A stretch of 64,000 bases of DNA from Lacimicrobium sp. SS2-24 (GTDB taxonomy: Bacteria; Pseudomonadota; Gammaproteobacteria; Enterobacterales; Alteromonadaceae): the NCBI RefSeq assembly GCF_002201535.1, contig NZ_NIWW01000008.1, positions 1 to 64,000 of the forward strand, read 5' to 3'. This document shows, piece by piece, positions 18,022 to 26,057 of the stretch. The notes beneath the pieces are model-generated. The model did not search any database and was not told the DNA's origin. It was given only the letters and a program-made list of their open reading frames with translations. Position 1 is the first letter of the stretch; each line of letters begins with the position of its first letter. A program made the position numbers and the translations under genes.

Positions 18022-19223
18022 TGAGCCAATTTCGCTTTACTGCCTATGATAGCGCTGGTATAAAACTCTCAGATACCATTGAGGCAGAGTCTCTCGATGT
18101 TGCCAAAAATACGCTGAAAAAAAAGGGATTATTGGTATCTGATATTAAACCACTGAACAGTGGTTGGAAGGATATTCGTATTATTCAGGAAAAAGTTACC
18201 CTGGATGATTTAGAGTTTCTCACCTCAGAACTATCCATACTCCTTGCCAGCGGTGTCAAAATTGATAAAGCACTGACAATTATCTCAAAAAACAAAGCAA
18301 GCGGCGCGATGAGCCGGCTTATTAGCGATATCTTAAGCGAGATCAAAAAGGGCCGGCCCTTGGCTGAAGCTTTCGAGGTCGGAAAGTCCATCTTTGACCC
18401 ACTTTATTTTAACTTGATCAGAATTGGAGAAGCGACCGGTCGTTTACCTCAAGTATTTGAGGGGCTTGCCAATGATCTTAAGTTTAGAAAAGAGCTCAAA
18501 GCCAAAATCATTCAGGCGGTAACCTATCCAGCCGTAATTTTATTTGTATGTGTGCTCTGTATCCTTTTTGTATTCAATTACATCGTACCGCAGATGGGTA
18601 GCATATTTGCTGGGTCCGATGATATTCCTGTTTACACCGCCTTTTTATTGGGGGCCAGTGATTGGATGATACGGTATCAGTGGTTTCTCTTTGGCGGGCT
18701 CGCGTTAGGCATCGGGGTACTTTATAGCTCAAGGAAGAACCCCGATGTCGCCGCTCGTCTTGCTGACTTTGCGGTCAGTGCACCACTGATTTCGTCTGTT
18801 GTTATACAAACCGAGAGAATCCGTTTTAATTCTGCGATGTCCCTAATGCTTGAAGCTGGAGTGAATGTTGATAATGCAATTGGGTATGCTGCGAATAGTA
18901 TCAAGAACCCAAGAATCAGAAAAAGTTTAACAGTAGCTAAGGAACGTATAAAAAAAGGTGCGGGTATTACTTCCTCTTTGTCGGCCACTCCCATTTTCAC
19001 CTCTTTTTACTTGTCTTTATTAGAAGTCGGAGAGGAGAGTGGTCGAATGCAATCGGTATTCGATGAAATTTCAAGACGCTCAAAAACGGAGTTTGAAAAC
19101 TGGACGACGCGCATTACCAGCATGTTAGAGCCAGTGTTGATTCTGGTTATGGGAGGAATCGTGGGAAGCGTTGTAGTAACTATGCTCCTTAGCGTTGTAT
19201 CGGTCAATGATGTCGGTATCTAG
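18021..19223 (+). CDS. gspF: Type II secretion inner-membrane platform protein, GspF-like
   Basis: The polytopic platform protein that meets the ATPase and drives pseudopilin insertion. The 400 residues contain two T2SF domains, the first around residues 60-185 and the second around 260-385, each ending near a membrane helix; three hydrophobic helices are visible (AVILFVCVLCILFVFNYI, the WFLFGGLALGIGVLY segment and the C-terminal VLILVMGGIVGSVVVTMLL). ATG 18021 in the TGATG overlap is preferred to the TTG at 18012 inside gspE. Confidence 0.94.
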   Translation: MSQFRFTAYDSAGIKLSDTIEAESLDVAKNTLKKKGLLVSDIKPLNSGWKDIRIIQEKVTLDDLEFLTSELSILLASGVKIDKALTIISKNKASGAMSRLISDILSEIKKGRPLAEAFEVGKSIFDPLYFNLIRIGEATGRLPQVFEGLANDLKFRKELKAKIIQAVTYPAVILFVCVLCILFVFNYIVPQMGSIFAGSDDIPVYTAFLLGASDWMIRYQWFLFGGLALGIGVLYSSRKNPDVAARLADFAVSAPLISSVVIQTERIRFNSAMSLMLEAGVNVDNAIGYAANSIKNPRIRKSLTVAKERIKKGAGITSSLSATPIFTSFYLSLLEVGEESGRMQSVFDEISRRSKTEFENWTTRITSMLEPVLILVMGGIVGSVVVTMLLSVVSVNDVGI

Positions 19224-19614
19224 AAACGGCTTTACTTTGATTGAGTTGTTGGTGGTAATCACCATTATGATGACAGTAATGGGGCTTGTGGGCGGTTTAA
19301 CCGTAGATATGTTGGATAAGTACAAGGTTAAATCTGAACAGAAGCAAGTTTTTGCCATTTTAAATGCCTTATCTCAACGAGCTTTTGTGTTGGAGAGAAC
19401 CTATCGTGTGCAATTTGCTGATTCAATGCTGATTGGCTTGGATGAACAGAGTAATCAGCCGGTTATTGAACAGTCTTTTGAAAGTATTCGTTTCCCGAAG
19501 CAAAGCATTAGCCTAAATCGACAGGGGTTACCTTCTCAGGAAAGCCTCTTCATAAGGGTAGAGGGGGAGTCGAAAAGGCTTTCGCTTGACGGGGTTTTAC
19601 GTGCAACGCCCTAA
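19207..19614 (+). CDS. gspH: Minor pseudopilin, GspH-like
   Basis: A minor pseudopilin of the secretion pseudopilus tip. The prepilin motif is SRNG/FTLIELLVVITIMMTV, with Glu at +5. The remainder (135 residues in all) is short and beta-rich, as in GspH. Starts at ATG 19207 and ATG 19210 are both possible; a TTG at 19195 would only lengthen the leader. The start lies inside the gspF 3' end, so translation is probably coupled. Confidence 0.82.
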   Translation: MMSVSRNGFTLIELLVVITIMMTVMGLVGGLTVDMLDKYKVKSEQKQVFAILNALSQRAFVLERTYRVQFADSMLIGLDEQSNQPVIEQSFESIRFPKQSISLNRQGLPSQESLFIRVEGESKRLSLDGVLRATP

Positions 19615-20017
19615 AGGTTTTACGCTGCTGGAAGTGCTTGTCGCGGGAGTTATCCTTTTTATGGCAATAAGCTCAGCCGCAATAGTTTACTCCAGTGCTC
19701 TAAAAAGTAGTGAGAGTGCTACCAGAGCGGTCATCAGCGCAAGCCAGTTATCCATGCTGATGACTCACATTCAGTCTCAACTTCGCCGAGTTGATAGCCT
19801 TGTTGACAAAAAAGGTCAGGGATACTTATTAGGTAACTCATATCACTGGGTTGCAAGAGTGCAAGAGAGGGCTAAGCCGACACCTGTGTATTCGGGGCCT
19901 GAAGAAGGATTCTCAATACCACCTAAGGACATTATACTTTGGTCGGTGTCATTGAATGTTGAAGCAGAAAGCAACAGCAGAGACTTTCAGTTCTTTGTGA
20001 CAGGTTGGACATCATGA
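19601..20017 (+). CDS. gspI: Minor pseudopilin, GspI-like
   Basis: A minor pseudopilin with leader MQRPKG before FTLLEVLVAGVILFMAISS, and the conserved Glu at +5. GTG 19601 gives a compact basic leader and follows GGGG by six bases; TTG 19586 is an alternative. The 138-residue length and the place between H-like and J-like genes support the assignment. It overlaps both neighbours. Confidence 0.8.
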   Translation: MQRPKGFTLLEVLVAGVILFMAISSAAIVYSSALKSSESATRAVISASQLSMLMTHIQSQLRRVDSLVDKKGQGYLLGNSYHWVARVQERAKPTPVYSGPEEGFSIPPKDIILWSVSLNVEAESNSRDFQFFVTGWTS

Positions 20018-20709
20018 CACGCCACAGAGATTACGGTTTTTCACTAATTGAGTTGTTGGTTGCATTAACGTTGCTCACCCTAATTATTTTTATTGGGAGC
20101 TATGGATATCAGACGTTCTCCAGATATTGGGGCGATGAGCTGGGAGATTTTGGTGCTTCATACGGTAAATCCAGAGGGCTGACGATTGTTGTTGAGGCTA
20201 TAAAGGGAATTAAACCCTATCTTGTCGTAGAGAACCAGCAGCCCTATTTTTATTTTGAAGGTGGGGAGAGTGTTTTTCGAGCTGTACGGGCAAAAGGGGT
20301 GACCACTGACGGTCCAGCTATATTCGAAATTAGGGCGTACAGAGAACAAGGAGTTGATAGCCTATCTCTTCAGTATTCAGAGCTGCCGCTCAGTCGAGAA
20401 AACTTTCAGCAACCGGATAAATGGCGTCAGTTTAGTTATCAAATTACCATTCTTGATGGGCTGGAAGAGTTTAATCTTCAGTATTTTGGGTGGGCTCACT
20501 TCAATGACTTTGCCGAAGAAGATGGTGAAGGCGAAGGATCAGTTCGCTCGCCTGAGTGGTACGGTTTTTACAGCGGGAAAGATACCTGGATTACACCAAT
20601 GAAAATGAAGATGGCTATTCGCTTTGAGGAACATGTCAACGAATTAGAGGTGCCAATCAAAACAATTCGTGAAGATCTGATTGCTTATCATTTGGTGGGT
20701 GACGAATGA
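20014..20709 (+). CDS. gspJ: Minor pseudopilin, GspJ-like
   Basis: The larger minor pseudopilin that, with I and K, caps the pseudopilus. The leader MTRHRDYG precedes FSLIELLVALTLLTLIIFIG. The 231-residue body contains the aromatic beta-strand pattern of GspJ (QFSYQITILDGLEEFNLQYFG). ATG 20014 sits in an ATGA overlap with the gspI stop and is preferred to TTG 20005. It overlaps gspK by ATGA. Confidence 0.83.
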   Translation: MTRHRDYGFSLIELLVALTLLTLIIFIGSYGYQTFSRYWGDELGDFGASYGKSRGLTIVVEAIKGIKPYLVVENQQPYFYFEGGESVFRAVRAKGVTTDGPAIFEIRAYREQGVDSLSLQYSELPLSRENFQQPDKWRQFSYQITILDGLEEFNLQYFGWAHFNDFAEEDGEGEGSVRSPEWYGFYSGKDTWITPMKMKMAIRFEEHVNELEVPIKTIREDLIAYHLVGDE

Positions 20710-21533
20710 AAGTTATGTTAAGGCAAACTGGCGTTGCTCTGATACAGGTTTTATTAATTACAGGGCTGATTTTATTGCTGGTTATTCAGATCAGTAAAGA
20801 TGCCAGGCATCAAGTGACGACCGCACAACTCTGGCAAGATCGGGTTAAGGCAGAGTTGGCACTGAATAACGCTCAGGAACGGTTATTGTTTGGATTATTG
20901 ACGCAAGAGCGACTGCAAACGACTGACACTGAGCTTACACGGTTGTGGAATTTCCATGGCGCCCCTTTTGAACCACTCTCTGCAGATAATGCCAAATTGC
21001 AAGTTACTGTCCAGGATATGGCTGGGTTAGCATCTCTGACCTATTCAACCGACTTAGTGTCTAAACTGATGCTGGCCGAGGGGTACAGTTTATCTGAGGC
21101 CCAGGAAGCCATAGACCTGTTAGAAGACTGGCAGGGTTTGCAAGCAAAGCGAAACTCACGAGGACCAATTCAATTTAGGCAAGAGTTAGACTTTATCAAG
21201 GCAGGGCTTTCCGATGTTCTTTCTGAGGAACTAACGACATATCATCCTGTCAGCTACTTTAACCCTGGAACAGCCCCAAATCCTTTGTTGGCACTTATGC
21301 TCACCGATGATAGTCTTGACAGCGTTCTGGAGAGGCGTCAGAAGGGCACTATAACAGCGCGGGAACTCATGGTGAATCTTACCCCCTCTATTGATGATGA
21401 AGTAAGCGATTATCCAAGTGAAATGCTCCGGCTGACACTTTCCAGTCAGGTCGGAGAGACACAGTTGGAGCGGTCTTTTATGGTCCGCTTACAACCAGAA
21501 AAGTCAGATCCGATAATATTTTTGAGCGAGTAA
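20706..21533 (+). CDS. gspK: Minor pseudopilin, GspK-like
   Basis: The tip pseudopilin. The leader RQTG precedes VALIQVLLITGLILLLVIQI; as usual for GspK the +5 Glu is absent. A helical insertion with the GspK pattern follows (VQDMAGLASLTY, then EAIDLLEDWQGLQ, and PISFRQELDFI-like GPIQFRQELDFIKAG). The 275-residue length is somewhat short for the family. It overlaps gspJ by ATGA and is followed two bases later by gspL. Confidence 0.82.
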   Translation: MKVMLRQTGVALIQVLLITGLILLLVIQISKDARHQVTTAQLWQDRVKAELALNNAQERLLFGLLTQERLQTTDTELTRLWNFHGAPFEPLSADNAKLQVTVQDMAGLASLTYSTDLVSKLMLAEGYSLSEAQEAIDLLEDWQGLQAKRNSRGPIQFRQELDFIKAGLSDVLSEELTTYHPVSYFNPGTAPNPLLALMLTDDSLDSVLERRQKGTITARELMVNLTPSIDDEVSDYPSEMLRLTLSSQVGETQLERSFMVRLQPEKSDPIIFLSE

Positions 21534-21535
21534 TA

Positions 21536-22645
21536 ATGCAACTTAAATGGATTAAAACGTTATTTTCAAATAACTGTTTTTTTTATTGCGAAGAAGTCTA
21601 CAAGCTCTCTAAAGAGGGATTTGAGCTAACCGAAGAAGGTGCTCTGGATAATAGCCATTTTCCTTGCTTAATCATTGGTCGTGAACATTACACGGAGCAG
21701 GTACAGCAGTTCCCGGTTAAAGACAAAAAAGAACTTGAACGGCTAATTTCCCACAGTATGGAAGGCCCATACCTGTATGCAATAGAAGAACGGGGTGATG
21801 CCAGTACCAAGGTAGTGATTTGGTCTGTTGACAAAAGTTTTTTTGAACGCTTTGGCAATAAGTTGATGATATGGATCCCGGAGAGCTTTTTCTTTAATGG
21901 TGTTATCGAGTCACAGCTAATCAGAGCACAACGTCCTCATCGGGAATTATTTATAGCTACAGGAAGTAGCATGAGGACTGTCCCGTCTGAAGGGTTGTAC
22001 AAAAATCCGGATTACTTTCTATTGTCTATAGGGATTGCCGAAGAGGGCATTCAGCACGTTAACATGGCCCAGCCAGAATACGCCCAATTTATTAGACGTA
22101 AGCTTGGTGATTTCGGTATTGTTGAATGGCTTCAGATTCTATCCAGGCAGGGTTACTCAGAAAAGCTCTGGAGTTTGGCCTCTTGGCGCAGTGTCTTTGC
22201 AGGAGCTGTGTTAGCATTTGTTTTACTCAACGGTATCAATTTTTTCTTCCTCAAATATCAAAACACATCAATTGATAATGCGATCGAAGAGTTAGATGTC
22301 AGACATGCTATCGAGCTGAGAAATGCAGTATCGAAAAAAAATCAGTTACTTGCCTCATTGAGTCAGGTGGCAAGTTCAGCAGCAAGTGAGGAGACGTTAT
22401 GGCATATGTTACTGACTTGTATGGATGCTGGTGCAGATGTCCAATTTGTCAGGTCTACGCCTGAAGAACTGGAAGTCAGATTTGAAGCAGATAAAGCCAC
22501 AGATATATTGTCTTTGTTAAGACAGCATTCTGGTGTTGAAAATGCTGAATTTTCAACACCAGTCCGTGAAAGTGTTGGTCGCGAGCGGTTCACTATTTCA
22601 ATGACGCTTAGCGCGGTGGGACCGAGTCAGGGAGACGCAACATGA
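21536..22645 (+). CDS. gspL: GspL-like inner-membrane secretion protein
   Basis: In type II systems GspL anchors the ATPase to the membrane through a cytoplasmic actin-like domain and a periplasmic ferredoxin-like domain. Here residues 1-215 are cytoplasmic, one membrane helix lies near 220-240 (VFAGAVLAFVLLNGINFFFL), and a coiled coil plus small periplasmic domain follow, giving 369 residues. Sequence similarity to textbook GspL is weak by eye, so the call rests on topology and gene order. It could equally be described as PilN-like. Confidence 0.65.
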   Translation: MQLKWIKTLFSNNCFFYCEEVYKLSKEGFELTEEGALDNSHFPCLIIGREHYTEQVQQFPVKDKKELERLISHSMEGPYLYAIEERGDASTKVVIWSVDKSFFERFGNKLMIWIPESFFFNGVIESQLIRAQRPHRELFIATGSSMRTVPSEGLYKNPDYFLLSIGIAEEGIQHVNMAQPEYAQFIRRKLGDFGIVEWLQILSRQGYSEKLWSLASWRSVFAGAVLAFVLLNGINFFFLKYQNTSIDNAIEELDVRHAIELRNAVSKKNQLLASLSQVASSAASEETLWHMLLTCMDAGADVQFVRSTPEELEVRFEADKATDILSLLRQHSGVENAEFSTPVRESVGRERFTISMTLSAVGPSQGDAT

Positions 22646-23190
22646 GCAGGCAGATTACTTTAACCGCTGTTGTTGCTGCCTTAGTGATGGTTAAGTTTGT
22701 TTATCTTCCTTTTCAGGAGGAGTTAGCATCTCTGCGCAATGAACTGACACAAAAACACGAGCGATTAAGTAAGAAAGAGGCTATTGCTGAGGCGCTCCCT
22801 TTATGGCAAGAGCAAGATGAGAAACTAAATCACGAATTAAGCAAGCTGGAAGATGTTTTTCCCAATTATCCTGATGCGGGAATGGCTAAACTGCAGTTTC
22901 AACTTACGTTACAAAAACTGGCACGTGAGCAGGATATGCGTCTAGACAGTGTCGAGTGGCTCGCTATTAGTCCAGGGCAGCCAGAGAGTGCCGTGGTTAG
23001 TGTGAGTTTTGAAGGTAAGTTTACTGATTTGGCAAGGTTTCACTTAGCATTAGCCGAAGTCGGGCCTTGGTTAGCTGTAGATAATTTAGACTTCAGGGTT
23101 AGGGAGCAAAAAATGAAGTGGAAGCGCCCAGGCACAGCTCGGGGAGAGATTTTGCTCAAAATCTATTACATCGTGGGAGGCGGAGTGTGA
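22642..23190 (+). CDS. gspM: GspM/PilO-like inner-membrane secretion protein
   Basis: A 182-residue bitopic protein with an N-terminal membrane helix (ITLTAVVAALVMVKFVYL), a coiled coil at about 25-70 and a small ferredoxin-like periplasmic domain, the plan shared by GspM and PilO. It overlaps gspL by ATGA and the next gene by GTGA. The assignment depends on topology and position between L-like and C-like genes. Confidence 0.65.
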   Translation: MSRQITLTAVVAALVMVKFVYLPFQEELASLRNELTQKHERLSKKEAIAEALPLWQEQDEKLNHELSKLEDVFPNYPDAGMAKLQFQLTLQKLAREQDMRLDSVEWLAISPGQPESAVVSVSFEGKFTDLARFHLALAEVGPWLAVDNLDFRVREQKMKWKRPGTARGEILLKIYYIVGGGV

Positions 23191-23735
23191 TCAAGCTGGG
23201 TTCAGGCTGGAACATCCGCCACCTTTTGTATGGAGTCGCAGTCGTAACAGGGGGGTGGAGTATCGCCCAATTGACCACTTTCAGATCATTCGAGGCTTCG
23301 CAAGAGGAACATTCTGTTGAAGTGGTGGAGTTGGAAGTCAGTCAACTTCAGCACAAAAAAGATTTTAATGCTGTATTGTCACGGTTAGAGAGCCTGGATC
23401 CTCGTGAAGATAATGAACAAGTGAAACAGAACGAAGAGCAAGGCCAGGCTGCCTCCTCAGATAATGAGGTCGTGACCGTTGATAAAACGCTGAAACCACG
23501 TTTTCAGCAAATTGACGATAATTATCAGGTGGGACTGACAGGACTTTTTGATGACAGCAGACCCTTTGCTGTGCTTGAACGCATTAATTTTGTGTCGAAG
23601 CAATCAGAATACGTCAGATTGAATATCGGTGAACGCATTGGTAAATATGAATTGCTGAGTATTACTGAGACAAGCGCCACGCTTGTATCTGAAAATGACA
23701 GAATTACGCTGCGGCTATTTAAGCGGGAGCAATGA
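23187..23735 (+). CDS. gspC: GspC/PilP-like periplasmic linker protein
   Basis: GspC connects the inner-membrane platform to the secretin through its homology region. The 182-residue protein has one N-terminal membrane helix (LLYGVAVVTGGWSIAQL), an acidic Gln-rich linker to about residue 90 and a C-terminal small beta domain (LNIGERIGKYELLSITETSA) like the HR domain. GTG 23187 follows GGAGGCGGAGT and overlaps the gspM stop in GTGA; an upstream start at 23118 lies inside gspM. No PDZ domain is present. Confidence 0.65.
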   Translation: MIKLGSGWNIRHLLYGVAVVTGGWSIAQLTTFRSFEASQEEHSVEVVELEVSQLQHKKDFNAVLSRLESLDPREDNEQVKQNEEQGQAASSDNEVVTVDKTLKPRFQQIDDNYQVGLTGLFDDSRPFAVLERINFVSKQSEYVRLNIGERIGKYELLSITETSATLVSENDRITLRLFKREQ

Positions 23736-23757
23736 ATAAATAATGAAGGACTGTGCA

Positions 23758-25818
23758 GTGAAACATGTTTGTATCTTTCTCGGTTTGGTATTGGCGTTAA
23801 GCGGTTGTGCAACCACAAAGGAATCCTCTCAGCAGGGTAAAGATGAGCGTTTTACATATAAGATCAAACGCTCGTACCTTGAAGGTTCAACTGACAAGAC
23901 TTTACCCGAAGATATTGAGAACAGCGAAATAGAAGGTCGCCCACCTTATGAGCCTTTGCAGCCTATAGCGCAGAATGCCCAAAAGGAACGTAAAGCAAAT
24001 ACGCTCGCTCGTGAGTTTAGTGACTCCGAAAAGGTTACTATTGCAGCAGATAAAATGCCGCTGACCGAATTTTTGCATTATGCTTTTGGCGAAATCCTGG
24101 CAAAGAACTATGTGTTGGCACCTGATCTCAAAGGGAACAAAACCCCGGTGACCCTTAATGTCTCTAACGCCATCAGTAAAAGAGAACTGTTTCGATTAGT
24201 CGCTAATGTGTTAGATAATCAGCAGGTTTCAATAGACTATAGTGGTGATGTTTTCTTTTTTCAGGCTGCGGCGTTAGGAAAAGCAAAGGCGACTATAGGG
24301 ATAGGTCGAACCATAGAAAGTGTTCCATCCGTTGCGGGACAAATCCTGCAAGTCATCCCTCTTAAATATGGCATTCGGATCAGTATGGAGCGCACCATCA
24401 GAGAGCTTATCGAGGCTGATATCCGCTCTGATTACGAGCAAAGTACCTTATTTGTAATGGGAGATCGTAACAACATTCTAAGGGCTATTGAACTCGTACA
24501 AATGTTGGATGTTCCTGCTAATCGAGGTAAACATATAGGGCTAATCTCTCTGACTTATATACCACTTGAGGAGTTTGTAACTCAGACTCAAACGTTGATG
24601 AAGAATGAAGGGCTCGATGTGGGTATTGCGGATGGGCAAAACAAGAATATAGCCTTGGTTACTCTTAACCATATTGGAGCCGCAGCTGTGTTTGCGACCT
24701 CAGAGGAATTGTTGAATCGTGTGCGATACTGGGCCTCGGTTCTTGACAAGCCAACTCGTGGAGACAATGAACAGTATTTTGTCTATCACCCGCGTTTCGC
24801 ACGGGCAACAGACTTGGGTGATAGTGTGGGAAGGTTGATTTCTCTGAGTGGGGGACGCTCTCAAGAGCGTGTTCAGCGAAACAATCAATCCACCGGCGAA
24901 AATGCCGACCAGCTGGCAAACGAATCAGTTCGTTCCAATAGAGTGATTTCCGCCAGTAATATTTCTTTTGTTGTGGATGAGCGCAGTAACTCCCTGATTT
25001 TTAAAACATCAGGCTCTCAATACCAGGCATTGATGCCACTATTGGAGCGACTGGACGTGTTACCTAAGCAAGTACTGCTGGAGGTGCTCATCGCTGAGGT
25101 GACAATGAGTGATGACTTTAAGTTCGGCGTTGAATTTGCACTGAGAAATAGCAGTCGCTTTGCTTTGACTACCAAAGGGGCGTTCAGCGCAGGTGAAACC
25201 GGAGGACTGAATTTGAGTTTTCTGGATGGCGGAACTGAGGCAGTTGCGTCTTTCTTTAAAGAAAATAAGTTCATAAATGTGCTGTCTAACCCCTCCATGC
25301 TCGTGAGAGATGGTGTGTCCGCAAATATTAGCGTGGGTACAGATATTCCTGTTGTAGGGGGCACTGTGTCTCAGGATGGTGGCAATGTGACGACCAATAT
25401 TGTTTACCGTAAGACCGGGGTGGATGTGGCGGTAACGCCCACTATTAATGCACAGGGGGTTGTTATCATGAATATAAAGCAGCAGATCAGTAACACCGTT
25501 GACACCACTGCTGGAAGTGGAGGCTCGCCTTCAATCTTTGAGCGCTCTTTGGACACTGAAGTGGTCGTGGAAAGTGGCCGTACCGTATTATTAGGTGGAC
25601 TTATCAGCGAAGATGTCTCAAATGGTGAGATCAAAGTGCCGGGATTTGGGGATCTTCCTTTTATCGGTAACTTATTTAAAGAGCGCAATGACTCTAAGAC
25701 AAAAACTGAGCTGGTGATGTTGGTTACGCCAAGAGTTATTGAGCGTAACGACGATTGGGAAAAGCTGATGATGGATTTTCAGAACGGACTTGAAAATATA
25801 CGTATACCCTTAAACTGA
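23758..25818 (+). CDS. gspD: Type II secretin with lipoprotein signal, GspD-like
   Basis: The outer-membrane secretin that forms the exit channel. The first residues give a lipoprotein signal (VKHVCIFLGLVLALSGC), so the protein should be acylated at Cys and could reach the outer membrane without a separate pilotin, as HxcQ does. N0 and N1-N3 ring domains occupy about residues 90-430 and the secretin core about 430-680 (VLLEVLIAEVTMSD, VGTDIPVVGG, VVVESGRTVLLGGLI). GTG 23758 is preferred because AAGGA lies seven bases upstream; ATG 23743 is also possible and keeps the lipobox. Confidence 0.93.
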   Translation: MKHVCIFLGLVLALSGCATTKESSQQGKDERFTYKIKRSYLEGSTDKTLPEDIENSEIEGRPPYEPLQPIAQNAQKERKANTLAREFSDSEKVTIAADKMPLTEFLHYAFGEILAKNYVLAPDLKGNKTPVTLNVSNAISKRELFRLVANVLDNQQVSIDYSGDVFFFQAAALGKAKATIGIGRTIESVPSVAGQILQVIPLKYGIRISMERTIRELIEADIRSDYEQSTLFVMGDRNNILRAIELVQMLDVPANRGKHIGLISLTYIPLEEFVTQTQTLMKNEGLDVGIADGQNKNIALVTLNHIGAAAVFATSEELLNRVRYWASVLDKPTRGDNEQYFVYHPRFARATDLGDSVGRLISLSGGRSQERVQRNNQSTGENADQLANESVRSNRVISASNISFVVDERSNSLIFKTSGSQYQALMPLLERLDVLPKQVLLEVLIAEVTMSDDFKFGVEFALRNSSRFALTTKGAFSAGETGGLNLSFLDGGTEAVASFFKENKFINVLSNPSMLVRDGVSANISVGTDIPVVGGTVSQDGGNVTTNIVYRKTGVDVAVTPTINAQGVVIMNIKQQISNTVDTTAGSGGSPSIFERSLDTEVVVESGRTVLLGGLISEDVSNGEIKVPGFGDLPFIGNLFKERNDSKTKTELVMLVTPRVIERNDDWEKLMMDFQNGLENIRIPLN

Positions 25819-25903
25819 TAATTATTTGATAGGGATTTTTAGTTTAAACGTATATAATATAAGCAATAGGCAGGCGTAAGTAGGCTTTTTATTTTTCTAA
25901 GTG

Positions 25904-25931
25904 TTGACAGATACTTATGCTTCATTAAGAA
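25904..25931 (+). promoter_or_regulatory. Promoter of the candidate surface-protein gene
   Basis: A perfect TTGACA (25904-25909) is followed after 16 bases by TAAGAA (25926-25931). Transcription would begin near 25938, giving a leader of about 120 bases. A strong promoter of its own would allow this gene to be expressed well above the secretion genes upstream. Confidence 0.6.
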
Positions 25932-25950
25932 TTAGCTTTGGTAAGAGGCC

Positions 25951-26047
25951 CTCCATAGATGGAGAGCTTCTACTTTAAACCTAGCTAGTAAAGGAACTAG
26001 GAACGGAATATAACGATATCGTTATATTCCCAATTTCATGAAATTGG
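25951..26047 (+). promoter_or_regulatory. Structured leader with two adjoining perfect palindromes
   Basis: Three inverted repeats lie in the leader: CTCCAT-AG-ATGGAG at 25951-25964; a perfect 26-base palindrome at 26005-26030 (half-site GGAATATAACGAT); and a perfect 18-base palindrome CCAATTTCATGAAATTGG at 26030-26047. The last contains the first bases of the ribosome site GGAGA (26046-26050), so in RNA it could hide or expose translation initiation, or protect a long-lived message. Binding by a dimeric regulator to the DNA palindromes is the alternative. Confidence 0.7.
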
Positions 26048-26057
26048 AGAATAAGAA

